Assembly (NCBI GenBank): GCA_015689745.1
Contig: WVSO01000017.1
Location: 1-50,460, forward strand
DNA length: 50,460 bases
From: Rhodobacterales bacterium HKCCSP123
GTDB taxonomy: Bacteria; Pseudomonadota; Alphaproteobacteria; Rhodobacterales; Rhodobacteraceae
Direction of reading: 5' to 3'
Both the position numbers and the translations under genes were made by a program. Positions within the stretch are counted from its first letter, which is position 1; each line of letters starts with the position of its first letter. This document shows, in pieces, positions 7,385-16,331 of this stretch. Below the pieces are notes generated by a model. It saw only the letters and a list, made by a program, of their open reading frames with translations, was not told the DNA's origin and did not search any database.

Positions 7385-9037
7385 ATGCACCAAGGGTGCA
7401 CAGCAGAACCCGCCAAGCGCCTGGCCCGGGGCTGTCTTCGCCTCCTGCCGCAGCGCTTCGTCCGGCGAGAGGACGGCACGGTGACGGTGTTCGCGGCGAT
7501 CGTCTTCGTGCTCATGGTCGGCGTCGGCGGCATCGCGGTCGACATCATGCGCTTCGAGACACAGCGCGTGCAGCTGCAATACACGCTCGACCGCGCCGTC
7601 CTGGCCGCCGCCTCGCTGTCGCAGACGATCGACCCGAACCTCGTCGTCGAGAGCTATTTCGAGACGGCGGGGCTGAACGACTACCGCCTTGCCGTGCGCG
7701 TGGAGGAGGGTGTGAACTTTCGCCGGGTCGAGGCCCAGGCCGAAATGGAACTGCAGACCCTCTTCATGTCGATCTTCGGCCAACGCGTGATGACCTCGCC
7801 CGCGGCCGGGGCCGCAGAAGAGCGGGTCCGCAACATCGAGGTCTCGATGGTGCTCGACATATCGGGCTCCATGGCACAGCAGAGCCGGATGACGAACCTG
7901 AGGCCTGCGGCGCGCGACTTCGTCACCTCGGTGCTTTCCGACAACGCCAACCCCGCAAACGACCAGCTCGTCTCGATCTCGATCATCCCCTACAACGGGC
8001 ACGTGAACGTGGGCACCAGGCTCAGCTCGGTGTTCCAGCTGACGGACGAACACACCTTTTCGCGGTGTTCGCGCTTCTACTGGGAAGATTTCACCGTTTC
8101 GGGCCTGAACCCGAGTGTGCCGATTCAGCGGATGGCGCATTTCGACATCACCTCGAGCACATGGTCGGACCCGATCTCGAACCCGCGCTGTCCGACCAGT
8201 GATTACGGGGCGATCCTGCCATGGTCCAACAGCGAAGCGGAGCTTCACGCGCTGATCAACAGCCTGGAGCCCGGCGGCACGACGGCGATCGACGCGGGCA
8301 TGCGCTGGGCCGTGGCGCTGCTTGACCCGATGGCACGTCCGGCACTCGGCGGGCTGAATTCGGTCGGTCTTGTTCACGACGATTTCGTCGGCCGACCTGC
8401 CGACTACTCCGATGACGAGACGCTCAAGATCGTCGTGCTGATGACGGACGGCGCGAACACCGATCAATACGATGTCATGGAACAGTACCGCGACGGCCCC
8501 AGCCCCTTCTGGCGCGACCCGGACGACGGCGACTTCTCGGTCTACTACGCCCAGTGGGACCTCTATTGGCACGAGGATCATGACACCTGGCGGAGCTACC
8601 CCGACGGCGGCGACGACAACGACGCGCTGCGCCTCGACTATGCCGATCTTTGGCACCACATCCCCGTGGGCGAGGTCGATGAGGACCTGTTCCATCGCGA
8701 CGCCTGGGAAGAGCACGACAACCAGGACTCCTCGGTGAACTGGTGGCGCCGCTCGGTGATCGAGGACATGGCCGAACTCTATGATTTCTGGAATATCGTC
8801 GACATCTATGTCTGGGCCGACGAAGGCGACCGCCGCCTGCGCGCGATCTGCGACGTGGCGCATGCGCAGGACATCGTGGTCTTCTCGATCTCGTTCGAGG
8901 CACCGACCCGCGGCCAGCAGGTGATGCGCTACTGCGCCTCGTCCGATGCGCATTACTACGACGTGAACGGCCTCGACATCTCGAACGCCTTCGCGTCGAT
9001 CGCGCGCACGATCAACCAGCTTCGCCTCGTCCAGTGA
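7385..9037 (+). CDS. TadG-like pilus-assembly protein with a vWA domain
   Basis: A 550-aa protein. Residues about 26-56 give the Tad/TadE-type leader (RREDGTVTVFAAIVFVLMVGVGGIAVDIMRFETQR), which tethers it to the inner membrane with the rest in the periplasm. A von Willebrand A domain follows, with MIDAS motif DISGSM starting at Asp158 and TDGANT near 354. Between about 362 and 482 the vWA fold is interrupted by an acidic segment rich in Trp, Tyr, His and Asp. ATG at 7385 has a modest CGGAG upstream; a TTG at 7337 would add 16 poor residues. Two TadE/F-like genes follow, but the ATPase and secretin genes of a Tad system are not here. Confidence 0.8.
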   Translation: MHQGCTAEPAKRLARGCLRLLPQRFVRREDGTVTVFAAIVFVLMVGVGGIAVDIMRFETQRVQLQYTLDRAVLAAASLSQTIDPNLVVESYFETAGLNDYRLAVRVEEGVNFRRVEAQAEMELQTLFMSIFGQRVMTSPAAGAAEERVRNIEVSMVLDISGSMAQQSRMTNLRPAARDFVTSVLSDNANPANDQLVSISIIPYNGHVNVGTRLSSVFQLTDEHTFSRCSRFYWEDFTVSGLNPSVPIQRMAHFDITSSTWSDPISNPRCPTSDYGAILPWSNSEAELHALINSLEPGGTTAIDAGMRWAVALLDPMARPALGGLNSVGLVHDDFVGRPADYSDDETLKIVVLMTDGANTDQYDVMEQYRDGPSPFWRDPDDGDFSVYYAQWDLYWHEDHDTWRSYPDGGDDNDALRLDYADLWHHIPVGEVDEDLFHRDAWEEHDNQDSSVNWWRRSVIEDMAELYDFWNIVDIYVWADEGDRRLRAICDVAHAQDIVVFSISFEAPTRGQQVMRYCASSDAHYYDVNGLDISNAFASIARTINQLRLVQ

Positions 9038-9048
9038 CGGGATAGATC

Positions 9049-9612
9049 TTGGGACACCTCATTTCCCATATCCGCAGCTTCGCACTGGACGAGCGGGCGA
9101 CATCCACGATCGAGTTCGTGATCATGTTCCCGGTCGTGATCATGCTGTTCATCGCGGCCTTCGAAACCGGCATGATCCTGTCGCGGCAGGTGCTCCTCGA
9201 GCGATCGCTCGACGAGGCGGTGCGCATCCTGCGGCTGGTGCGGACCCTCGTCGATCCGGACACCGGCGACCCGCGCCCGCTGACCGCCGCGGACGTTCAG
9301 GATGCGATCTGCGACAACACCAGCTCGATCCCGCGCTGCGACGAGGTGCTGGTCGTGCAGCTGACGCGCGTAAACCGGCAGACCTATGACATCCCGACGC
9401 CCGATGTCGTCTGCGTGGACCGGAACGACCTGACGATCCAGCCCAGCAACTCCTTCGAACATGGCCAGAACAACGAGTTGATCCTGATTCGCACCTGCGC
9501 CGTCGTCGACCGGATCCTTCCGATTTCCGGTTTCGGCCTGAACCTTGTCCGCGACGACACCGGGGGCATGCACATCGTCGCGTCGTCGGTCTTCGTGAAC
9601 GAGCCGCAGTAG
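9049..9612 (+). CDS. TadE/TadF-like pseudopilin
   Basis: A 187-aa protein with the class III (Flp/TadE) leader LDERATSTIEFVIMFPVVIMLFIAAFETG, where cleavage would precede the hydrophobic helix near residues 15-20. The rest is a periplasmic domain containing four cysteines able to form disulfides. The only start near the leader in this frame is TTG at 9049, because a stop codon lies 6 nt upstream; no strong ribosome site is seen, so coupling to the preceding gene is likely (11-nt gap). It is a minor pilin or assembly factor by family. Confidence 0.78.
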   Translation: MGHLISHIRSFALDERATSTIEFVIMFPVVIMLFIAAFETGMILSRQVLLERSLDEAVRILRLVRTLVDPDTGDPRPLTAADVQDAICDNTSSIPRCDEVLVVQLTRVNRQTYDIPTPDVVCVDRNDLTIQPSNSFEHGQNNELILIRTCAVVDRILPISGFGLNLVRDDTGGMHIVASSVFVNEPQ

Positions 9613-9624
9613 GGAGAACCGGAG

Positions 9625-10194
9625 ATGCCATTCAAACTGCTCCGCCGCTTCTGGAAAGACACCTCCGCCGCCGTCGCGATGGAAGCGGTGATCATCACTC
9701 CCGTCCTCGCCTGGGCCTTCATCGGCAGCTTCGTGGTGTTCGACGCGTTCCGCACCTACAACACCTCGATCAAGGCGACCTACGCCGTCGCCGACATCCT
9801 GTCGCGCCAGACCAACACGGTCTACGCCTACGACATCGAAGGGATGACGCGCATCTTCGAGCACATGGTCCGCAACCACGGCGACGCACGGCTCCGGGCG
9901 ACCCAGATCATGTACGATGCGAACACGGACACCTACTCGGTGGATTGGTCCCATGCGACCAACGGCGAGGCGCGCCTCTTCACGGCGAACCTCATCGATC
10001 TCGAAGGCCGCCTGCCCATCATGGCACATGCCGAAAGGATCCTCCTCGTGGAGACCTACATCCCCTACCGCCCCGCCTTCGATGCCGGTCTGAGCCTTCT
10101 GACCTTCGAGAACTTCACCTTCACACGTCCGCGCTACGCAGGTCAGGTGCCGTTCAATCCGACCGTCACGGCACCCCCCGCGCAGACAAGCTGA
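9625..10194 (+). CDS. TadE/TadF-like pseudopilin
   Basis: A 189-aa protein with a short basic N-terminus, then WKDTSAAVAMEAVIITPVLAWAFIGSFVVFDAF, the TadE-like leader with Glu at the +5-like position and a hydrophobic helix. The remainder is predicted periplasmic and ends in a Pro/Thr/Ala tail. A good ribosome site (AGGGAGAACCGGAG) precedes the ATG. It is 12 nt after the previous gene, so the three Tad-like genes form one operon. A hairpin at 10200-10216 follows. Confidence 0.78.
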   Translation: MPFKLLRRFWKDTSAAVAMEAVIITPVLAWAFIGSFVVFDAFRTYNTSIKATYAVADILSRQTNTVYAYDIEGMTRIFEHMVRNHGDARLRATQIMYDANTDTYSVDWSHATNGEARLFTANLIDLEGRLPIMAHAERILLVETYIPYRPAFDAGLSLLTFENFTFTRPRYAGQVPFNPTVTAPPAQTS

Positions 10195-10199
10195 TCCGT

Positions 10200-10216
10200 C
10201 GCCTGCGACACAGGCG
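10200..10216 (+). terminator. Hairpin after the Tad-like operon
   Basis: CGCCTG-CGACA-CAGGCG forms a perfect 6-bp stem 6 nt after the last Tad-like gene. There is no U-tract, so it may be an mRNA end-protecting stem rather than an intrinsic terminator. Confidence 0.35.
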
Positions 10217-10298
10217 ATGTCGCGCCGAGGCTTTCCTTCGCCGGACGGTCGTTGAATAGTGCCGCAAAACCCCGCGCGGGCGACCGACAGGAACCATC

Positions 10299-11552
10299 AT
10301 GCGCTATTCAGGCTGGCAGGTGCTGGCACAGGGAATCTTGGGCAATCGCGGCTGGCGTCCCGCCTGGCGCGACCCCGCCCCCAAGGACGCCTATGACATC
10401 GTCATCATCGGCGGCGGCGGCCACGGCCTTGCCACCGCGTTCTATCTCGCCAGCGAGCACGGGCTGACCAATATCGCCGTGCTCGAGAAGGGTTACCTCG
10501 GCGGCGGCAACGTGGGGCGCAACACCACGATCGTGCGCGCGAACTACGGTCTGCCGGGCAATTCCGAGTTCTATTCCCATTCCCTGAAGCTCTGGGAGGG
10601 GATGGAGCAGGCGCTGAACTACAACGTGATGCATTCGCAGCGCGGCATCATCAACCTGTTCCACTCCGACGGCCAGCGCGACGCCTATGCCCGCCGCGGC
10701 AACGCCATGATCAACCAGGGCGACGACGCGATCCTTCTCGACCGCGAGGGGTGCCGCAAGCTTCTGCCCTATCTCGATTACGAGCAGACGCGCTTTCCGA
10801 TCTACGGCGGGCTCTACCACCCGCGCGGCGGCACGGCGCGACACGACGCCGTCGCCTGGGGTTACGCCCGCGCCGCCGACCAGAGGGGCATCGACCTGAT
10901 CCAGAATTGCGAGGTGACGGGCATCGACATCGAGGGCGGTGTCGTGAAGGGCGTGCAGACCACCCGCGGCGCGATCCGGGCCAAGAAAGTGGCGATCGTC
11001 GTGGCGGGGCGCTCCAGCCAGGTGGCCGCGATGGCCGGGATGCGCCTGCCGATCGAAAGCCATGTCCTGCAGGCCTTCGTCACCGAGGGGCTGAAGCCCT
11101 GCATCGACCATGTCGTGACCTATGGCATGGGACATTTCTACATCAGCCAGTCCGACAAGGGCGGTCTCGTCTTCGGCGGCGACCTCGATTTCTACCCGTC
11201 CTATGCCGCGCGCGGCAACCTTCCGATGGCCGAGCACGTGGTCGAGGCGGGCATGACGCTGATGCCGATGATCGGCAAGGCGCGGATGCTGCGCAGCTGG
11301 GGCGGGATCATGGACATGTCGCCCGACGGCTCGCCCATCATCGACAAGACCCACATCGACGGGCTCTACCTGAATTGCGGCTGGTGCTACGGAGGGTTCA
11401 AGGCCGTCCCCGGCTCGGGCCATACCTTCGCCCACCTGATCGCCACCGACCGCCCGCACGAGGCCGCGGCGCGCTACCGCCTCGACCGTTTCGCCACCGG
11501 CAGGGGATTGATGGATGAAGAAGGCACCGGCTCTCAGCACAATCTGCACTAG
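10299..11552 (+). CDS. soxB: Sarcosine oxidase beta subunit
   Basis: A 417-aa flavoprotein subunit of heterotetrameric sarcosine oxidase, which oxidises N-methylglycine to glycine with one-carbon transfer to tetrahydrofolate. The FAD-binding motif GGGGHGLATAFYLA (38-51) and the PRGGTARHD segment are clear; the latter's His182 matches the residue that carries covalent FMN in this family. The end is unusual: after RFATGRGLMDE the usual Ala-rich tail is replaced by GTGSQHNLH, and the last 38 nt overlap the start of the next gene. It heads the operon soxB-orf-soxD-soxA-soxG. Confidence 0.93.
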   Translation: MRYSGWQVLAQGILGNRGWRPAWRDPAPKDAYDIVIIGGGGHGLATAFYLASEHGLTNIAVLEKGYLGGGNVGRNTTIVRANYGLPGNSEFYSHSLKLWEGMEQALNYNVMHSQRGIINLFHSDGQRDAYARRGNAMINQGDDAILLDREGCRKLLPYLDYEQTRFPIYGGLYHPRGGTARHDAVAWGYARAADQRGIDLIQNCEVTGIDIEGGVVKGVQTTRGAIRAKKVAIVVAGRSSQVAAMAGMRLPIESHVLQAFVTEGLKPCIDHVVTYGMGHFYISQSDKGGLVFGGDLDFYPSYAARGNLPMAEHVVEAGMTLMPMIGKARMLRSWGGIMDMSPDGSPIIDKTHIDGLYLNCGWCYGGFKAVPGSGHTFAHLIATDRPHEAAARYRLDRFATGRGLMDEEGTGSQHNLH

Positions 11553-12012
11553 CATGATCGCTGCCCTCTCTCCCCTGCCCGCGATGGCGACGCCGCAAGG
11601 CTGCTACGCCAGCACCTTTGACGCGGCGCACCTCGCGGCGCACCCGGATCAGGTGGTGCAGACGCTTGCCCTCTACTTCACGCCGGACGCGAACCGCGAG
11701 GGCGTCGCCCGCGTGGAACTGCGCGCCGTGATGGCCCGGCAGGGCCACGCGGCGCGGCGTGGCGTCGGCGGTGCCGGGCTGGAGGAATTCGGCCTTTGCG
11801 ATCCGGAGGGAACCTGCGTCATCGCCTGCGACGGCGGCATGTTCCGCATCCTGTCGGCCGACACCGAAGCCGTCGAGATCGAGACGAGCCACGCCCGTGT
11901 CTCGGCCCAGCCCTGCACGCCGGGCATGCCCATCTCGACGCTGGCCGACGTCCCCGGCGAGATCACCACATATCGCCTGACCCGCGCGCCCGAGAGCGCT
12001 TGCGGCCGCTGA
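11515..12012 (+). CDS. Secreted hypothetical protein inserted in the sox operon
   Basis: A 165-aa protein with a Sec signal peptide (residues about 1-25, cleavage after AMA) and a mature part with six cysteines that could form disulfides in the periplasm. It starts 38 nt inside soxB in another reading frame (ATG at 11515 behind AGGGG) and ends 20 nt before soxD, so it is co-transcribed with sox genes. Canonical soxBDAG operons have no such gene. The family is not recognised. Since the oxidase itself is cytosolic, a direct enzymatic role is unlikely. Confidence 0.7.
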   Translation: MKKAPALSTICTSMIAALSPLPAMATPQGCYASTFDAAHLAAHPDQVVQTLALYFTPDANREGVARVELRAVMARQGHAARRGVGGAGLEEFGLCDPEGTCVIACDGGMFRILSADTEAVEIETSHARVSAQPCTPGMPISTLADVPGEITTYRLTRAPESACGR

Positions 12013-12032
12013 CAGAAGGACCGAGGAGCCCC

Positions 12033-12302
12033 ATGCAAATCCCCTGCCCCATCTGCGGCGCGCGCGATCTCCGGGAGTTCACCCCGAAGGGCCATGCAAG
12101 CTATCTCGACCGCCCGGCCGAGGACGCCGACGCGCAGGCGTGGAACGACTACCTCCACCTGCGCGAGAACCCGGCAGGCGACACGCGCGAACTCTGGTAT
12201 CACGGCGCGGGTTGCGGCGCCTGGCTGGTGGTCGAGCGCAACACCGTGACCCATGCGGTCAAGGGCGCTACGCTTGCGCGGGAGATGCGCGATGCGGGTT
12301 GA
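12033..12302 (+). CDS. soxD: Sarcosine oxidase delta subunit
   Basis: An 89-aa subunit with the typical MQIPCPICGARDLREF opening; Cys5 and Cys8 of CPIC begin the zinc site, completed by a later HGAGC segment (His/Cys near 59-63). ELWYHGAGCGAWLVVERNT and a VKGA end are family-typical, and length is normal (85-100). ATG at 12033 has GAGGAG upstream. Its last 11 nt overlap soxA, giving translational coupling that suits stoichiometric assembly. Confidence 0.92.
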   Translation: MQIPCPICGARDLREFTPKGHASYLDRPAEDADAQAWNDYLHLRENPAGDTRELWYHGAGCGAWLVVERNTVTHAVKGATLAREMRDAG

Positions 12303-15225
12303 CGGGCGCGGGCTGATCGACCGGACCCAGCCGGTCACCTTCCGGTTCGATGGCCGCTCGGTCACCGGCTACAAGGGCGACACCGTCGCCTCGGCGCTTC
12401 TGGGCAAGGGCGTCAAACTCATGGCCCGGTCCTTCAAGTATCACCGCCCGCGCGGCGTTCTGACCGCCGGGTCCGAGGAACCCAACGCGCTGATGGAGGT
12501 GGGCACGGGTGCCGCGATGACGCCCAACACGCGGGCCACCGTGCAGGAGATCTACGACGGTCTCGTGGTGCAGAGCCAGAACCGCATCGGGCCGCTCGAC
12601 CGGGACCTGTTGTCGGTCAACGACGCGCTCTGGCCGTTCCTGAGCGCGGGCTTCTACTACAAGACCTTCATGTGGCCGCGCGCCTTCTGGGAACGGCTTT
12701 ACGAGCCGGTGATCCGCCGCGCCGCGGGCCTTGGCCGGATCACGAAGGCCGCAAGCCCGGAGCGGCACGAAAAGGCCTTCGCCTTCTGCGACGTTCTAGT
12801 GATCGGCGGCGGGCCTGCCGGCCTGATGGCCGCTCTGACCGCTGCCAAGGGCGGGGCGGACGTCATACTTGCAGAAGAAACACCCGAGCCGGGCGGCAGG
12901 CTGCTCTCCGACAGCCAGGAGATCGATGGCACGCTCGCCGCCTATTGGGTCGAGGATATCCTGAAGGAGTTGCAGGCCACCGGACGCGTCCGGGTGATGA
13001 CCCGAACCACCGTGACCGGCGCCTATGACGACGGCAGCTACGGCGCGCTCGAGCGTGTCGCGCGCCATGTCGCGCCTGCCGACGACCTGCCGCCGGAATG
13101 CTTCTGGCGCATCCGGGCGAAGCAGGCGGTGCTTGCTGCCGGCGCCCATGAGCGGCCCATCGCCTTCCCGATGAACGACCGGCCCGGCATCATGCTGGCG
13201 GGCGCGGTGCGGACCTACCTCAACCGCTACGGCGTGGCCCCGGGGCGCAACGTGACCATCTTCGCCACCAACGACGACGCGCACCGCACGGCGGTGGAGC
13301 TGCTCGACGCGGGCGTGAAGGTCGCCGCCGTCATCGACAGCCGTACGGGCGTGACCGCGCAGGGTGACTACCGCCTGATCGAGGGCGGACAGGTCATCGG
13401 CACCAAGGGGCGGCAGGGGCTGAGCCAGATCACCTACCGCGCGGGTGGCAGCACCGACACGCTGATCACCGATTGCCTTGGCATGTCGGGCGGCTGGAAC
13501 CCGGTGGTTCACCTGACCTGCCATCTTGGCGCGCGGCCCGTCTGGGACGCAGAGGCGAAGATGTTCCTGCCCGCCCCCGGCGCCGTGCCGGGGATGACGC
13601 CCGCGGGCGCCTGCAACGGCGCCATGTCGACGGCGGCCTGCCTGCGCGAGGGCCAGGAGGCCGGCAAGGCCGCGCTGAAGGCGCTGGGGCTGCGCGCGCC
13701 GCGGGGCCTCTCGGTGCCCGAGGCCGAGGATGATCCGGGCCGGGCACAGGCGCTCTGGCATATCGAGGGCAAGGGGCGGGCCTGGCTCGACTTCGCCAAT
13801 GACGTCACGACCAAGGACGTGAAACTGGCCGCGGCCGAGGGCTATGCCTCGGTCGAGCACATGAAGCGCTACACGACGCAGGGGATGGCGCCGGACCAGG
13901 GCAAGAGCTCCAACATCAACGCGCTGGCGCTGCTGGCGGACGCGACCGGCCGCGGCATCCCCGAGACGGGGACGACGACCTACCGCCCGCCCTTCATCCC
14001 CGTGACCATGGGCGCGATGGGGGCCTTTGCCGAGGGGCACGGTTTCGCCCCCGAGCGGCGCACGACGAGCGACGCGGCGGCCCGCGCGCGCGGTGCGCCG
14101 ATGATCGAGGCGGGGCTGTGGTTCCGGCCCTCCTACTTCCCCGCACCGGGCGAGACGACCTGGCGCGAGGCCTGCGACCGCGAGGTCGCCATGGTGCGAA
14201 GCGCCGTTGGCGTGGTCGACGTCTCGACGCTGGGCAAGATCGACATCCAGGGGCCGGATGCGGGCGCCTTCCTCGATTTCGTCTACACCAACATGTTCTC
14301 GACCCTGCCGGTCGGGCGCGCGCGCTATGGCCTCATGCTGCGCGAGGACGGTCATGTCATGGACGACGGCACCACCGCCCGTCTGGGACAGCATCATTAC
14401 GTGATGACCACCACGACCGCCGCCGCCGGGCAGGTCATGGCGCACCTGGAATTCGTTTCGCAGGGCCTGCGGCCCGATCTGGATGTGCGGATCATCTCGG
14501 CCACCGAGCAATGGGCGCAGTTCTCGGTCGCGGGGCGCCTGGCGCGGGCGCTTCTGAACGGCATCCTCGACCAGCCCATCGACGACGAAAGCTTTCCCTT
14601 CATGGCCTGCGGCGCGGTGAAGGTGCACGGGGTGAACGGGCGGCTCTTCCGCATCTCCTTCTCCGGCGAACATGCCTACGAGATCGCCGTACCCTCGCGC
14701 TACGGCGATGCGCTTTACCGTGATCTGGTGGCGCGGGCCGAGGCGTTGGGGGGCGGGGCCTACGGGATGGAGGCGCTGAATGTCCTGAGGATCGAGAAGG
14801 GCTTCATCACCCATTCCGAGATCCATGGCCGCGTCACCGCCTATGACATCGGCATGCAGCGCATGCTGTCGGCGAAAAAGGATTTCGTCGGCAAGGCCGC
14901 GGCCGCGCGGCCCGGCCTGCTGGAACCGGGGCGCGAGCGGCTGGTGGGCTTGCGGCCGGTGGAGGCGGAGGGCCGCCTGACCGCCGGTGCCCGGCTCTTC
15001 AAGGATGGCGACCCGCACACCCGAGTGCATGACCAGGGCTATGTCACCTCGGTCGGATATTCGCCGACGCTGGGGCACATGATCGGGTTGGGCTTCCTGC
15101 GGCACGGGCCGGAGTGCGAGGGGCACGAGATCGAAATGGTCGATCACCTGCGCAAGGTGAAGACGCGGGTCGAGGTGGTGAACCCCGTCTTCTTCGACCC
15201 GGATGGAGGGCGCGCCCGTGGCTGA
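12292..15225 (+). CDS. soxA: Sarcosine oxidase alpha subunit
   Basis: A 977-aa subunit. Residues 1-100 resemble a plant-ferredoxin-like N-terminal domain without its iron-sulfur cysteines (PVTFRFDGRSVTGYKGDTVASALL). A dinucleotide-binding domain follows (VLVIGGGPAGLMAALTAA, about 165-185), and from about 610 a GCV_T/aminomethyltransferase domain binds folate (VGVVDVSTLGKIDIQGPDAG, FSGEHAYEIAVP). Length is usual (about 1000). ATG at 12292 lies inside the end of soxD. It supplies the NAD site and the tetrahydrofolate site where 5,10-methylene-THF is formed. Confidence 0.93.
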   Translation: MRVDGRGLIDRTQPVTFRFDGRSVTGYKGDTVASALLGKGVKLMARSFKYHRPRGVLTAGSEEPNALMEVGTGAAMTPNTRATVQEIYDGLVVQSQNRIGPLDRDLLSVNDALWPFLSAGFYYKTFMWPRAFWERLYEPVIRRAAGLGRITKAASPERHEKAFAFCDVLVIGGGPAGLMAALTAAKGGADVILAEETPEPGGRLLSDSQEIDGTLAAYWVEDILKELQATGRVRVMTRTTVTGAYDDGSYGALERVARHVAPADDLPPECFWRIRAKQAVLAAGAHERPIAFPMNDRPGIMLAGAVRTYLNRYGVAPGRNVTIFATNDDAHRTAVELLDAGVKVAAVIDSRTGVTAQGDYRLIEGGQVIGTKGRQGLSQITYRAGGSTDTLITDCLGMSGGWNPVVHLTCHLGARPVWDAEAKMFLPAPGAVPGMTPAGACNGAMSTAACLREGQEAGKAALKALGLRAPRGLSVPEAEDDPGRAQALWHIEGKGRAWLDFANDVTTKDVKLAAAEGYASVEHMKRYTTQGMAPDQGKSSNINALALLADATGRGIPETGTTTYRPPFIPVTMGAMGAFAEGHGFAPERRTTSDAAARARGAPMIEAGLWFRPSYFPAPGETTWREACDREVAMVRSAVGVVDVSTLGKIDIQGPDAGAFLDFVYTNMFSTLPVGRARYGLMLREDGHVMDDGTTARLGQHHYVMTTTTAAAGQVMAHLEFVSQGLRPDLDVRIISATEQWAQFSVAGRLARALLNGILDQPIDDESFPFMACGAVKVHGVNGRLFRISFSGEHAYEIAVPSRYGDALYRDLVARAEALGGGAYGMEALNVLRIEKGFITHSEIHGRVTAYDIGMQRMLSAKKDFVGKAAAARPGLLEPGRERLVGLRPVEAEGRLTAGARLFKDGDPHTRVHDQGYVTSVGYSPTLGHMIGLGFLRHGPECEGHEIEMVDHLRKVKTRVEVVNPVFFDPDGGRARG

Positions 15226-15769
15226 GCTGATCGCGAAATCCCCCGCCCGCGGCCTGACCCCGGTCGAGGCCGGTGGCGTGACCCTGACCGAGGCACCGAT
15301 GGGGCCGATCTGGGCCGTGATGCCCTACCGCGGCAAGGGCGCAGCCCTGTCGGCGGCGCTCGAGGCAGCGCACGGCCTGGGCTTTCCGGCGCCGGGCCTT
15401 CTGGCAGAGACCGGGGACGCCCGAATCGCCTGGAGCGGACTGGACCAGGCCTTCCTGATGGGTGTCATGCCGGACAGGGCGCTTGCCGCGCATGCGGCGC
15501 TGACCGATCAGTCCGACGCCTGGACGCATCTCGTGCTCGAGGGTGCTGCCGTGCGCGACGTGCTGGCGCGCTGGATGCCGGTGGAGCTGTCACCAAGCGC
15601 CTGCCCGCCCGGCAGCGCCCGGCGCAGTCTGGTGGGGCACATGACGGCCCTTGTCCTGCATCCGGGCGGCGACCGGTTCGAGATCCTCGTCTTCCGGTCG
15701 ATGGCCGCCACGGCGATCCACGAACTGACCCGTTCGATGCGCGCGGTGGCGGCGCGCCGCGAACTCTGA
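15218..15769 (+). CDS. soxG: Sarcosine oxidase gamma subunit
   Basis: A 183-aa subunit of the heterotetramer, a GCV_T-like fold without known catalysis. GTG at 15218 is chosen over ATG at 15203 because GGAGGG (15205-15210) sits 7 nt before it and the family opens with MAELI. GTGGCTGA makes an 8-nt overlap with soxA. A Cys-Pro-rich SPSACPPGSARRSLVGHM stretch and a final ATAIHELTRSMRAVA helix are typical. The folate genes often found after sox operons (purU, folD, fhs) are absent here. Confidence 0.88.
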   Translation: MAELIAKSPARGLTPVEAGGVTLTEAPMGPIWAVMPYRGKGAALSAALEAAHGLGFPAPGLLAETGDARIAWSGLDQAFLMGVMPDRALAAHAALTDQSDAWTHLVLEGAAVRDVLARWMPVELSPSACPPGSARRSLVGHMTALVLHPGGDRFEILVFRSMAATAIHELTRSMRAVAARREL

Positions 15770-15771
15770 GA

Positions 15772-16185
15772 TCAGGTGTCGGCAAGGGGGCTGACGCCCC
15801 TGAGTTCCATCGCGGCCTCGATGATCACGGCCATGTCGGCGGCGAGCTCACGGTCGCCATAAGACCCGTCCGCGGCCCGGCGGGACCAGGTGCGGTGGGC
15901 GTTCCTCAGCTGGGCGTCGGTGAATTCGGTCGGGTCGGCGAACAATGCAAGCCGCCGCTCGACGGTGGGCGGATCGAAGGTCTGGACCTGCCCGCCGGTC
16001 AATCGCGCGAGGACGACCTCGTCCGTGCCCGGAGCCGCGGCCCTCTGGGGCGGCGCGCCGCCATGAGCCATCACATAGGCGGACATTCCCGCGACGCAGA
16101 TCGCCGCGGCGACGAGGAACCCCGTTCGCGTCGGAGCCGCACCCCGATCGCTTATCCAGAAGACCCTCAACGCTGCAAACATCAT
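15772..16185 (-). CDS. Hypothetical membrane-anchored protein
   Basis: A 137-aa protein with one N-terminal transmembrane anchor (about 21-40, TGFLVAAAICVAGMSAYVMA) and a small predicted periplasmic domain of helical character (DAQLRNAHRTWSRRAADGSYGDRELAADMAVIIEAAMELRG). The start ATGATG at 16185 follows GGTGGAG. The family is not recognised. It is convergent with soxG (2-nt gap) and divergent from dnaG. Confidence 0.65.
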   Translation of the reverse strand: MMFAALRVFWISDRGAAPTRTGFLVAAAICVAGMSAYVMAHGGAPPQRAAAPGTDEVVLARLTGGQVQTFDPPTVERRLALFADPTEFTDAQLRNAHRTWSRRAADGSYGDRELAADMAVIIEAAMELRGVSPLADT

Positions 16186-16331
16186 GACGCTCCACCCGTG
16201 TCCAGGTCACGATGGCGGCGAAGTTTGACGGCATTGGGACGAAACCGGGAACACCTCCGGGCGTTTTCATCCCCAGACTTTCGCGTGCAGCCCGCTGGAC
16301 AGGTCCCTCGCCCCCCCCGATATTGCGGGTC

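Noticed and set aside
12796-15147. 783-aa minus-strand open frame antisense to soxA
   Set aside because: A high-GC shadow of a clearly coding gene on the other strand; no motifs.
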